From assembly GCA_942492625.1 (NCBI GenBank), contig CALOFM010000021.1, forward strand, positions 151,992 through 215,991: DNA of 64,000 nt, in the 5' to 3' direction. Below the pieces are notes generated by a model. That model did not search any database and was not told the origin of the DNA. It saw only the letters and a program-made list of their open reading frames with translations. The position numbers were made by a program, and so were the translations under genes. Below are positions 50,852 to 59,521 of this stretch, piece after piece; the stretch's first letter is position 1, and each line of letters begins with the position of its first letter. The DNA comes from Thiosymbion sp942492625 (lineage in GTDB: Bacteria > Pseudomonadota > Gammaproteobacteria > Chromatiales > Chromatiaceae).

Positions 50852-51103
50852 ATCGAAGGCCCCCGGGGCGATTGTTCAGACGGATACGCGGACCCTCCGC
50901 ACAGAGGAGGGTTACCGCACGGTCTGCAAAAGAAATATGATCGCGGGGATAATCTGCCCCCCGGCTGGCAGAAAAAATCGTCCGCCTACGAATACGGCTT
51001 TGACGAGACGTACGAGGATCCGTACGAACCTGTTTACCTTGAAGACAAGGTCATCCGCGTAATAAGGGAATTGCGCGATCTCGCTGATCCTGTCGACCAA
51101 TAG
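50852..51103 (+). pseudogene. Fragment of a small LPPGWQKK-type protein
   Basis: An open frame of 83 codons without a start codon ends at TAG 51101-51103. It contains LPHGLQKKYDRGDNLPPGWQKK and EDKVIRVIRELRDLADPVDQ, a pattern common in small exported RcnB-like proteins. The expected N-terminus and signal peptide are missing, through frameshift or truncation. Family assignment is tentative. Confidence 0.5.
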
Positions 51104-51220
51104 GTGCTGCAGACCGAATCCTCCGACGTCGCCCCTATTGCAATATTGACTGGAACCGGCCTATCTAAATTGGGACCTTCTTGCGAAGGCCCGCTTTCTC
51201 CTTGACGAGGGGTCACAGCA

Positions 51221-52582
51221 TCAGGCTACCGACGGCAGCCCCGCCAGAGCCATGGCGACCTCGCCGTCGTCGCAGACGACGTCCGTCAGCTTTCCTGCAA
51301 GGTAGTCGGTATAGGCCTGCATATCGAAGTGTCCGTGGCCGCACAGGTTGAACAGGATCGTTTTAGATTCCCCCGATTTCCTGCACTTCTCGGCCTCGTG
51401 GATCGCTGCCTTGACCGCGTGATTGGCCTCGGGCGCGGGGATGATTCCCTCTGCTTTCGCGAACTGCAGACCGGCGGCGAAGCATTCCAGCTGGTGGTAA
51501 GACCGCGGATTGATGAATCCGAGGTCCGTCAGGTGGCTGATCTGGGGCGCCATGCCGTGGTAGCGCAGTCCGCCGGCGTGGAAGCCGGGGGGAACGAAGC
51601 TGGAGCCCAGCGTATGCATCTTCACCAACGGGGTCAGATGGGCGGTGTCTCCGAAGTCGTAGGCGAACCTGCCCTTCGTGAGGGTAGGGCAGGCGGAGGG
51701 CTCGACGGCGATGAATTCCACGTCGCTCTCCCCGCGCAGCTTGTCACGAAGGAAGGGAAAGGCGATGCCGGCGAAGTTGCTGCCGCCGCCGGTGCAGCCG
51801 ATCACCATGTCGGGAAAGTCCCCGGCCATGTCGAGCTGCTTCTGGGCCTCAAGCCCGATCACCGTCTGGTGGAGCAAGACGTGGTTGAGCACGCTGCCCA
51901 GAGCGTAACGGGTGTCGTCCCGTTTTGCGGCCATCTCCACCGCCTCGCCGATGGCGATACCCAGACTTCCGGTGCTGTCCGGATGCTCGGCCAGTACGGC
52001 GCGTCCCGACTCGGTGGTATCGCTGGGACTGGCGATGCACGTGGCACCGAAGGTCTCCATGAAGGCTTTGCGGTAGGGCTTCTGCTGGAAGCTCACCTTG
52101 ACCATGTAGACTTCGATTTCCAGGCCGAACATGGAACCGGCGAGTGCCAGGGATGATCCCCACTGGCCGGCTCCGGTCTCCGTGGTGATGCGTTTGACCC
52201 CTTCCTGCTTGTTGTAGAATGCCTGTGCGATTGCGGTGTTGGGTTTATGGCTTCCGGCGGGGCTGACCCCCTCGTACTTGTAGTAGATCTTTGCCGGGGT
52301 ATTCAGGGCCTTTTCCAGCCGTCGCGCCCGGAAGAGCGGGGAAGGGCGCCATTGGCGCAGGACGTCGCGCACCGGGCCGGGGATCTCGATCTCCCGTTCC
52401 GTGCTCATCTCCTGCTCGATGACCGCGCGAGGGAAAATGACGGCCAAGTCATCGGGGGTGATCGGGGTGTTGGTACCCGGATGCAAAACCGGCGGTAGGG
52501 GCTCCGGCAGGTCGGCGTTGATGTTGTACCAGGACTTGGGCATGTCCTGCTCGTCGAGCAGGTATTTGATGGAATCGCTCAT
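51221..52582 (-). CDS. trpB2: Tryptophan synthase beta-like protein TrpB2
   Basis: TrpB2-type PLP enzyme, which makes tryptophan from indole and serine. From the ATG at 52582 (MSDSIKYLLDEQDMPKSWYN) it has 453 residues, with Lys113 in AGSHKPNTA as the Schiff-base lysine, ETGAGQWG and GCTGGGSNFAG binding PLP phosphate. The N-terminal extension relative to TrpB1 is characteristic. No trpA is adjacent; TrpB2 commonly acts alone as an indole-salvage enzyme. AGGAGG lies 12 bases upstream. Confidence 0.93.
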   Translation of the reverse strand: MSDSIKYLLDEQDMPKSWYNINADLPEPLPPVLHPGTNTPITPDDLAVIFPRAVIEQEMSTEREIEIPGPVRDVLRQWRPSPLFRARRLEKALNTPAKIYYKYEGVSPAGSHKPNTAIAQAFYNKQEGVKRITTETGAGQWGSSLALAGSMFGLEIEVYMVKVSFQQKPYRKAFMETFGATCIASPSDTTESGRAVLAEHPDSTGSLGIAIGEAVEMAAKRDDTRYALGSVLNHVLLHQTVIGLEAQKQLDMAGDFPDMVIGCTGGGSNFAGIAFPFLRDKLRGESDVEFIAVEPSACPTLTKGRFAYDFGDTAHLTPLVKMHTLGSSFVPPGFHAGGLRYHGMAPQISHLTDLGFINPRSYHQLECFAAGLQFAKAEGIIPAPEANHAVKAAIHEAEKCRKSGESKTILFNLCGHGHFDMQAYTDYLAGKLTDVVCDDGEVAMALAGLPSVA

Positions 52583-52793
52583 GGAGCCTACTGACCTCCT
52601 TCTCATGTGGTCTATCGTCGGACGCGCCCGCTAGTTTGCCAGCTTCGGACAGAGGTTGAACAGTGCGATGGAATTTACGGTTGCGCCAAGCGCCCTGCCA
52701 CGGGTATTTTGCCCGTTCGTCTGATCGATCGAGCCCCGGGAATCGCGCCTGGACCAACGGGCGATGGAGGCCGAACCAATTCGATGGAGACCG

Positions 52794-53171
52794 TCAGTCC
52801 CGAATTCGCCGCCCGGCCTCAGCGCAAGCGATGCATTGGGTGGCTGCGGGGTCGAACTCCAGCCTTGCTTGGGCAATGTCCTCGCCGCAGCTCAGGCAGT
52901 AGCCGTACTCGCCTTCGTCGATCCGCCTCAGCGCGGCTTGGACGCGTTTGAGCTCCAAGGTGCGGCGGCGTTGCGTCTCGGCAGCCATAGCCTGTTGCTG
53001 CAGGGCGTCCATGCGCGACAATCGTCCGTGACGAGCTTGATCCAGCTCTACCGTTCCCGCGGCCTCTCGTGCGAGGGCGTCGTCGTCCAACAACTCGGAT
53101 CGGCGGGTCTGGAGCAGCTTGCGGAAGAAGGCGAGGTCGCGCTCGCCCCGGGGATCGGGGTTCTCGGGCAT
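52794..53171 (-). CDS. DksA/TraR-family zinc-finger protein
   Basis: 125 residues: an N-terminal helical coiled coil (RDLAFFRKLLQTRRSELLDD, AALRRIDEGEYGYC) and a C4 zinc finger, CLSCGEDI with QCIACA. DksA relatives bind RNA polymerase through its secondary channel. It is short and lacks the DxxDxA tip of classical DksA, so it is a paralogue. It is upstream of trpB2 on the same strand and divergent from the SET gene. Confidence 0.85.
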   Translation of the reverse strand: MPENPDPRGERDLAFFRKLLQTRRSELLDDDALAREAAGTVELDQARHGRLSRMDALQQQAMAAETQRRRTLELKRVQAALRRIDEGEYGYCLSCGEDIAQARLEFDPAATQCIACAEAGRRIRD

Positions 53172-53250
53172 CGGATTGCAGAAAGAAGTGCAGTCGCTAA
53201 ACAGCGGATTGAACTCAGACTAACAAAATTGCAGCGTCCAGTTTCGACCA

Positions 53251-53592
53251 ATGGCCGAAAAAGGTAAATCGAGATTGCGTGACCAGGTCCACAAGGCCCC
53301 GTCTCAGATTCACGGAAACGGCTGCTTCGCCCGAAAGGACTTCGCCGCCGGCGAGCACATCGGCACCTACGAGGGATCGGAAGCCAGACGGAACGGGACC
53401 TATGTCCTCTGGGTGTACGAAGAAGGGCGGGAGCCGGTGGGCCGTAGCGGCCGCAACCTGCTTCGCTACCTCAATCACCACAAAGACGGCAACGCGCAGT
53501 TCGACGGCTTCTCTCTCTATGCGAAACGGGACATTGTGCGCGGAGAGGAAATCACCTTCGACTACAACAGCGATTACGATCCTGACGCCTGA
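53251..53592 (+). CDS. SET-domain protein (putative lysine methyltransferase)
   Basis: A compact 113-residue SET domain: HGNGCFARKDFAAGEHIGTYEG, the pseudoknot residues NLLRYLNHHKDGNAQF and the C-terminal GEEITFDYNSDYD. Catalytic Tyr and the Asn-His pair are present. It would transfer methyl from SAM to a protein lysine; the target is unknown. Bacterial SET proteins of this size are widespread. Confidence 0.88.
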   Translation: MAEKGKSRLRDQVHKAPSQIHGNGCFARKDFAAGEHIGTYEGSEARRNGTYVLWVYEEGREPVGRSGRNLLRYLNHHKDGNAQFDGFSLYAKRDIVRGEEITFDYNSDYDPDA

Positions 53593-53814
53593 CCCTGGAA
53601 AGAGAGACTAGCCGTTGGCTGAATCAGAACGAGTGGTTGCTTGCAAACGCAGCGGTTTTCCAGCTTGCCTTGCGATGAACAAATACAGAAAAGTTTTCTA
53701 TGGAAAAACAACAAGTAATGATGCCCTATCATACACGCTATATTAAGTATCTTTCCTGGTCTTCATCAGTTCCCATAGCGGCAGAGACGCGCACCCGCAG
53801 GCCAGTCGTCGTCT

Positions 53815-54231
53815 CGCGAACGTCTCCTGGCGACCGGAGACTGCGCGGGCTGCGACCTGCGCTTTGCGGGAGTTGACTTCCGTGACCTCGCCAGACGAAT
53901 CCAACCTAGACGGCGCCGATCTTCAGAGTGCCGACCTTTCACGCGCGGTTCTCTACCGCGCCGAGCTTGGGGCGCGGATGAAGGGCGGAAGGGAGGGGGG
54001 AGAGGGGGGCGGGGGGGGGGCGGGGGGGGCGGGACGGGGCGGGGGAAGGGGGGGGGGAGGGGGGGGGGGGGGGGGGGGGGGGGGGCCGACCTGCGCAACG
54101 CCAGCTTCAGCAACGCAAACCTGCGCGATGCCGTGTTCGAAGGGGCGGACACGACAGGCGCCAGCTTCGAGGACGCGCTCGGCTACCGCAGCCGAGACGA
54201 CCCGAGCGGTAGAGCTTACGGCTATTCATGA
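53815..54231 (+). CDS. Pentapeptide-repeat protein (interrupted by G tract and frameshift)
   Basis: Three pieces in different frames make a pentapeptide-repeat protein: RLLATGDCAGCDLRFAGVDFRDLA; then SNLDGADLQSADLSRAVLYRAELG; then, after a G-rich tract (53984-54085), ADLRNASFSNANLRDAVFEGADTTGASFEDALG and RAYGYS-stop. The A(D/N)LxG period is clear in each. The start is not resolved; an ATG at 53700 is a candidate. Its TGA overlaps the cobU ATG (ATGA), so the two are coupled. Confidence 0.7.
   Translation, partial: RERLLATGDCAGCDLRFAGVDFRDLARRIQPRRRRSSECRPFTRGSLPRRAWGADEGRKGGGRGGRGGGGGGGTGRGKGGGRGGGGGGGGADLRNASFSNANLRDAVFEGADTTGASFEDALGYRSRDDPSGRAYGYS
53984..54085. repeat. 102-base G-rich tract, ending in 27 consecutive G
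   Basis: Almost pure G with scattered A and C, ending in an uninterrupted G27 run (54059-54085). It interrupts the pentapeptide gene. Could form G-quadruplex structures, but an assembly or base-calling artefact is more likely. Confidence 0.85.
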
Positions 54232-54768
54232 AGACGCTGATACTCGGTGGCGTGCGTTCTGGCAAGAGCCGACTTGCAGAGCGGCTCGCCTTGGACAGCG
54301 GTCGCCAGATCGTCTATGTAGCTACCGCGACGGCCGGCGACGAGGAAATGCGTCGACGCATCGATGCGCATCGCAGGCGACGCCCGGCGAGATTGGACTC
54401 TGGTGGAGGAGCCGCTTGCACTAGGCGGTGCGCTCGCGGACCTTGCAGATCCTGGGCGCTGTCTGTTGGTGGACTGCCTCACCCTCTGGCTCACGAATAT
54501 AGTCACACACGTAGATCTCCCGCTGCTGGAGCGCGAGCGCGCAGCCCTGTTGGAGTGCTTGCCCGGTCTTTCCGGAGACCTGATCCTGGTGAGCAACGAG
54601 GTGAACATGGGCGTGATCCCGCTTGGCGAGCTCAGTCGCCGATACTGCGACGAGGCGGGCACACTGCATCAAGAGCTCGCCGTGCATTGCGATCGGGTCG
54701 TGCTCACCGTTGCCGGATTGCCTCAGGTCTTGAAGGGGCCCTCCTGCGACCCGGTGGGAAGCGTATGA
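54228..54768 (+). CDS. cobU: Adenosylcobinamide kinase/phosphate guanylyltransferase (one frameshift)
   Basis: Phosphorylates adenosylcobinamide and adds GMP. The N-terminal P-loop LILGGVRSGKSRLAERLA and YVATATAGDEEMRRRIDAHR are in one frame. After a one-base shift near 54385 (RRRRPAR to WTLVEEPLALGGAL) the rest follows: LLVDCLTLWLTN, LVSNEVNMGVIP, and the C-terminus VVLTVAGLPQVLKG. About 180 residues when joined, normal length. It overlaps the pentapeptide gene and leads cobC and cobS. Confidence 0.9.
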
Positions 54769-54784
54769 TCCGAGGCGAAAGTTC

Positions 54785-55402
54785 GTGACCCTGGAAACGG
54801 GAGATGATCGCTTCGTAGACCTGCTGCGCCACGGGGATGTCGTGGGGGGCGGGCGGTTTCGGGGCGCCTCGGACGATCTGCTGAGCAAGGCCGGAATCGC
54901 GCAGATGCGCGCCCAAGCCGAAGGGCCGAAGGACTGGGATGCGCTGTTCAGCTCGCCGGCGCGCCGCTGCGCGGACTTTGCCCGTGAGGTCTCTGCAAGA
55001 CGTGGGCTGCCGCTGGAGCTGATGCCAGAACTTGGAGAGCGGCGGTTCGGGGCTTGGGAGAACCGATTCGCCTCCGAGATCCCGATCACCGAGCTGCGGC
55101 GTTTCTGGGATGACCCCGTGGGCTTCACGCCGCCCGGGGCGGAGTCATTCCAGGCGCTGCGAGAGCGGGTACTGCGCGGATGGGATCGAATACTCTCGCA
55201 AGGGGCCCGCTTTCCACTGCTCGTCACGCACGGAGGAGTGGTGCGCATCGTCTTGGGAGAGATTCTGGATATCCCCTCGGCCGCACTGCTGCGGATCGAG
55301 GTCCCGCATGCCAGCCGCTCCCGTTTGCGGATTCCGGGGGGGGAGGGCCGTCCGAGCCTGATGTTCCATGGCGGGCTGGACTCATGTGGCGCGCTTTCCT
55401 GA
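54785..55402 (+). CDS. cobC: Alpha-ribazole phosphatase (histidine phosphatase)
   Basis: Removes phosphate from alpha-ribazole 5'-phosphate in lower-ligand assembly. The 205-residue protein, starting at a GTG, has the RHG motif (VDLLRHGDVVGGGRFRG), LFSSPARRC, ERRFGAWENR, a second catalytic His in LVTHGGVVRIVLG. Its end overlaps the cobS start by 19 bases. The CobC assignment relies on its place between cobU and cobS. Confidence 0.88.
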   Translation: MTLETGDDRFVDLLRHGDVVGGGRFRGASDDLLSKAGIAQMRAQAEGPKDWDALFSSPARRCADFAREVSARRGLPLELMPELGERRFGAWENRFASEIPITELRRFWDDPVGFTPPGAESFQALRERVLRGWDRILSQGARFPLLVTHGGVVRIVLGEILDIPSAALLRIEVPHASRSRLRIPGGEGRPSLMFHGGLDSCGALS

Positions 55403-56124
55403 TTGCCGGTCGCTTCCTCTCCCGCCTGCCGCTTCCGGATCCGGGGCGCGTTTCCGGGCGCGACCTGGGGCGTGCGGCACCGCTCTACCCCGCGGTTGGG
55501 CTGGTGATCGGCCTCCTGGTCTGGGGCGTTGCGAGGTTGTTGGCGGGGTCCGGTGTGCCCGACCTGGCCGCGGCCTTGGTGCTGCTAACCTGGGTGTGGC
55601 TTACTGGAGGTCTGCACTTGGACGGGCTGGCGGACACGGCCGATGCCTGGGTCGGCGGCTTGGGGGATCGACGTCGTACACTGGAAATCATGAAGGATCC
55701 GACCAGTGGCCCCTTCGGCGTCCTGGCCCTGGTTCTGGTGCTCCTGTGCAAGTGGTCGGCCATCGCCGCTCTGATGGCGGGTGGCTCGGCGGCGGGCCTG
55801 ATCTGGATACCTGTGCTGGCGCGGTCGCAGCTGCTGGTTCTGTTTCTGACGACTCCCTACGTGCGTCCAGCTGGCATGGGCGCGGAAGTGGTTGCCTATC
55901 TGCCGCGCGCCGGGGCTTGGTTCGGGGTAGTGCTCGCGGCCGGCGTATCTCCGCTCTTCCTCGGCACTTCAACGCTGCCCGCGCTGCTGGCCGCGAGCGC
56001 ACTGTATCTGCTTTGGCGGAAGTCTTTGATGATCCGGCTGGGCGGCTTCAGCGGCGATACCGCCGGTGCGCTCGTGGAGCTGACCGAGACAGCGTTGCTG
56101 GCGACTATCGTGCTTTTTCCGTAG
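55384..56124 (+). CDS. cobS: Adenosylcobinamide-GDP ribazoletransferase
   Basis: Membrane enzyme joining adenosylcobinamide-GDP and alpha-ribazole to make cobalamin. From the ATG at 55384 the product is 246 residues with GGLHLDGLADTADAW, the metal-binding signature, and five or six hydrophobic helices. Start overlaps cobC. cobT is not in the window. Confidence 0.93.
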   Translation: MWRAFLIAGRFLSRLPLPDPGRVSGRDLGRAAPLYPAVGLVIGLLVWGVARLLAGSGVPDLAAALVLLTWVWLTGGLHLDGLADTADAWVGGLGDRRRTLEIMKDPTSGPFGVLALVLVLLCKWSAIAALMAGGSAAGLIWIPVLARSQLLVLFLTTPYVRPAGMGAEVVAYLPRAGAWFGVVLAAGVSPLFLGTSTLPALLAASALYLLWRKSLMIRLGGFSGDTAGALVELTETALLATIVLFP

Positions 56125-56555
56125 CGGCTTCACCAAGCAGGTGATTCCAGGCCAATGCACACCGGTCTCGTCGGGAATCCATTGGTTGCTTGCACCTCAA
56201 AGCGGTCAATTGCCGTTTCCAGGTTCAAGCAGGGGCGGAGGATCAGCCATCCCTGGCCGAAATTCCCTATCCCTGTAGGTTACGTCCCTGACCGATATCC
56301 TTCTTGGCGTCCTTTGCCCAAACTCGCTCCTGCTACCTGGCGCGAGCCTGGCGTCGCCAGATGCTTGCAGATCCCTTTGAACTCGAAAAGCACTCGCCGC
56401 CCGATCCCTGATGCCTGCTCCCCTGTGCCTCTCGACTATTACTTTATAGAATCCAGGGTTCCCACAATAGGCGAAAACCTCCCGGTAGAGCATAAGATAA
56501 CCTTCCGTCGTTCTGTAGGTTTTGACCTACCGGCTCGCAGGGCTACCGATACAGC
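56125..56555. other. 430-base gap between cobS and the tag cluster
   Basis: Convergent region, no gene seen. GTAGGT (56515-56520) and ACCTAC (56525-56530) make a short hairpin over TTTG, 26 bases beyond the stop of the lipoprotein gene, possibly its transcript end; there is no T-run. Confidence 0.45.
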
Positions 56556-57035
56556 CTAGTCATACACACCGGCATCGATCTCTTGTCGCAACAACAGCAA
56601 GCGTTGTTGCAGGGCGTCCCTTTCCTGCATCTTCTGCGGGATGTCCGCGGACTCGGCGGCCTTGCGCCTTGCCATCTGTTTGTCGACGCTCGCAATTTGC
56701 TGCTCCAGCTCGGCGCTATCGGCGCTGCTTTGCTGCAGGTCTCGGCGTAGCTCCCGCCAGGCCCTGTCCAGCTTGGCGTACTTCGATTGTCGAGCGCTCA
56801 AGATGGTGGCGACGCCTGCCTTCTCCTCTTCGAGGGCTGCCAATACCTCGCGGAACCCTCGGTTTCGCTGCTGTTCCAGCGTCAACTCACTGGTTAGCCG
56901 GGCTTGGCGTTCGTCGTAAGTCCCCGCGGCGAGGCAGCCTGTGTTCTTGAAGAAGTCCGCGTGGCTGGGATCGCAGTCCTTGGGTGCCGTGGCGCAAGAT
57001 GCCGCGAGCAAGGGAAGGGACAGGGTGACGAGCAT
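56556..57035 (-). CDS. Coiled-coil lipoprotein
   Basis: 159 residues beginning with a short signal peptide and lipobox (LLAASC, Cys14), followed by CDPSHADFFKNTGCLAAGTYDERQARL and a long Gln/Glu/Arg-rich coiled coil. Not Asp at +2 (Ala-Thr), so sorted to the outer membrane by the usual rule. It follows the TagQ-like gene by 34 bases and is presumably the last gene of that operon. Function unknown. Confidence 0.75.
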   Translation of the reverse strand: MLVTLSLPLLAASCATAPKDCDPSHADFFKNTGCLAAGTYDERQARLTSELTLEQQRNRGFREVLAALEEEKAGVATILSARQSKYAKLDRAWRELRRDLQQSSADSAELEQQIASVDKQMARRKAAESADIPQKMQERDALQQRLLLLRQEIDAGVYD

Positions 57036-57069
57036 GGGCGTGAGTAAATTCGCTTCATTTGCTGCACCG

Positions 57070-57810
57070 TCAGGCTGCGACCGGCGATACGCTGATTTCC
57101 TGGTCCATCACAGCCAGCTCTTCCTCTATGGTGGAGATCTTGCGCCTGAGCTCGTTTATTTCTGCGTCGAGAGCTCGCGTGTCGTTGCCCGCGCGGCGCT
57201 CGTACATCGAGACCTGCTTCCACTCACTCTCCTTCCGTCCCAGGGCGCCGAGCGTTTGTCTCAGGTGGTCGCGGTTGTCGAGCACCGAGTTCATCTCGGA
57301 GCGGGCCCTGGCAATGGATATCTCCTTGGAGCGGTAGGCGGCGTCAATCCCGGCGATACGCCTGCGATCCGCGGCTACCACCTGCTTCGTGGTGCCGACG
57401 AGCCTCTCCAGGCGCTCGTTGTCTTGGCGTACATCCATGATCATGACTTGTAGGCGCTGCTCGTCGTTCGCGTACTGCGTGCGCCGGGTCTGGACGTATT
57501 GGTTGACACCCATTCCAGCGCCACAGCCCACGGCCCCCGCGATTGCGGCGTTCCTGCCTCTGCGCCTGGGGTCGCTGAGCAGATAGGCGGCGACGGCCGC
57601 CACGGCGCCAACGGTTACGCAGGCCTGCCCGGCGGTGTAGGCATAGGACTTCGATTGGGCGCGGAGCTGTCGTTCTGCCGGCGTCAGTGTAGTCGGGTCG
57701 CCGTAGTAGCGGCTGTTATCTCGTACGTTCGAGCCGCAGGCGGACAGTCCTAGCATAGTGGCGATTAGCATTGCCGAAATGCGGAGGGATCCAAGTGATA
57801 GCGCACACAT
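57070..57810 (-). CDS. TagQ-like lipoprotein
   Basis: 246 residues: signal peptide with lipobox LSAC (Cys25), a Gly/Ala-rich hydrophobic segment (VTVGAVAAVAAYLL, NAAIAGAVGCGAGMG; glycine-zipper-like) and a C-terminal coiled coil (RQDNERLERLVGTTKQ, INELRRKISTIEEELAVM). It starts 11 bases after the TagR-like gene. In Pseudomonas TagQ is the outer-membrane lipoprotein that positions TagR; this assignment rests mainly on gene order. Confidence 0.6.
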   Translation of the reverse strand: MCALSLGSLRISAMLIATMLGLSACGSNVRDNSRYYGDPTTLTPAERQLRAQSKSYAYTAGQACVTVGAVAAVAAYLLSDPRRRGRNAAIAGAVGCGAGMGVNQYVQTRRTQYANDEQRLQVMIMDVRQDNERLERLVGTTKQVVAADRRRIAGIDAAYRSKEISIARARSEMNSVLDNRDHLRQTLGALGRKESEWKQVSMYERRAGNDTRALDAEINELRRKISTIEEELAVMDQEISVSPVAA

Positions 57811-57820
57811 GACGAGTACC

Positions 57821-59450
57821 TTATCGCAGCTTTACGCAGGCATCGTACCAGGAATCGCGTTCGACTCGGCCGTCGGACGCATACTCGATGATTCGGGAAT
57901 GGAAGCTGCGCGGATACCGGGCCAGATCGCCAATATTCCTGTTTTCGAGCTCGCTTTCGAGTGTCTCGAGCTGACCGGCTAGAATGTCGAGATCGTCCGT
58001 ATAGTTCTGAGCGGCGCGAACTACCGTATCGGCAAAGAACAGAATATTCCCGGCGAGGGTCTTTTCGCCCGCCGTAAGGGCATCGGCACCCTTGCGGCAG
58101 CGTGAGTGCGCAGGTCCTTCGCGCTCTTTGCACAAATCCTGGCGTTTGCGCCTGAGCTCCATGTTATGTCCCTCGTCGTGGAGCTTCTGGCACAGCAGGC
58201 CGCCGAAGCGGATGGTCTCGCGCGCCGCCACGTTGCGCTGGTCGTATAGTCGCAGTGCGTTTGCCGCGACCCGTGCGCGCAGTCGCTCCAAGCGCTTGCG
58301 CATGTCCGGGTCCGTCTCCGCCCGTGCAAGTGCGCTGAGCTCCAGGATCGGGTCGTCGAAGGGCTCGTTGGGGTACCTGGCGGGTCGTGTCGACCGTCGA
58401 GCCAAGCCTGTCCCATGCGGCGCTTATCTCTGCCAGTCCTTGCGCAGAGCGGATGACCGGCACCGAGGCGACGAGGCGGAACCCTGTGTCCAAGGTCTTG
58501 ACGGCACCCTGATCGTCGTAGAACGGCACTTCGCGGCGCAGGGATGCGCGAATCTCCGCACGGTCGGAGTGTATGCTGCCGCCGCGCACGATGTAGCCGC
58601 CGGGCTGTCCATGGAGGCGGTCGAGGCGGTTGAGCCGAAAGGGCTCGAGCGCGATCTCCTCCGCGTTCCCCAGGATATCGTGCAGCCCCAGCGGATTGGG
58701 CTCCAGGAGGCCGATGGGTTTGAGCTCGCCATCGGCGGTCTCGTTGAACCAGACGTATCGCGCGATGCCGTCCGGCATCGGGAAGGTGGGCTCGCGGAAA
58801 TCCGCCGGGGTCACCGCCGTGCCGCCGCGCGCCGCAAGCTCCCACTCCGTTTCCGTCGGCAGACGCAGGAAACTCGGTACGCCCTCCTCCTTGGGCAGGC
58901 AGGGAGATACACCCCTGGTTCACACTCGGGTATGGCATGGGCCTGCTCGCGCACCCAGGCAGGGAGTACTGGTGGGCAAACTGGGAGGCATCGAGCCAGC
59001 CAACCCGGGTGCAGGAAGGCGTCCGCGGCCCCCTGGATCGGGGCAAGGCTGGCCCGAGGCCCAGCTAGTCACAGCCTCGTACTGCAGCTCGTTCACCTCG
59101 TACTTCCCGACGGGGAACCAGCGACTCGCCAGCGATGGGGAGCGGAAGGGAGCATCGGCGACAAGGCGGGCCGGGTATGTTCCAGGTATCCCTGGTCGCG
59201 GGCGTCGCTGCCAAGCTCGACGCGCTGGTCACCGAAGGGGCCAGATGCTTGTAGGTGTCGACGGCGCGGAAGGACCATGGCGCCGTTCCGCAGGTAGTGG
59301 GAAGACGAGGTCGTCCCCAACGGTTTGGTGGATTGTAGAGGATTTGTTTCGGAATTTCTGCCAGAGGATCTCCGGAAAAAGGGGGTCCACCGAGCGGGTA
59401 GATCGTGCAGGGGCGAAACGAGGCGTTTTCCCGCGTAGCGAGGGGGAAGC
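57821..59450 (-). CDS. TagR-like FGE-sulfatase-domain protein (several frameshifts)
   Basis: Assembled from several frames: FPVGKYEVNELQYEAVTSW, FLRLPTETEWELAARGG, YVWFNETADGELKPIGLLEPNPLGLHDILGNAEEIALEP, GGYIVRGGSIHSDRAEIRASLR and TGFRLVAS form the formylglycine-generating-enzyme-like domain. A C-terminal helical domain follows (ARAETDPDMRKRLERLRARVAANALRLYDQRN), ending SWYDACVKLR. The catalytic cysteines of true FGE are not visible, as expected for a structural relative such as TagR. The breakpoint near 58385 is an extra C. The N-terminal signal region is lost in the homopolymer tract at 59457. Confidence 0.7.
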
Positions 59451-59456
59451 GAGGTC

Positions 59457-59511
<55 letters not shown>

Positions 59512-59521
59512 ACAGAACGGA

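Noticed and set aside
53668..53760. Small open frame of about 23 codons in the AT-rich stretch before the pentapeptide gene
   Set aside because: Too short and without a ribosome site; may be part of the unresolved start of the pentapeptide gene.
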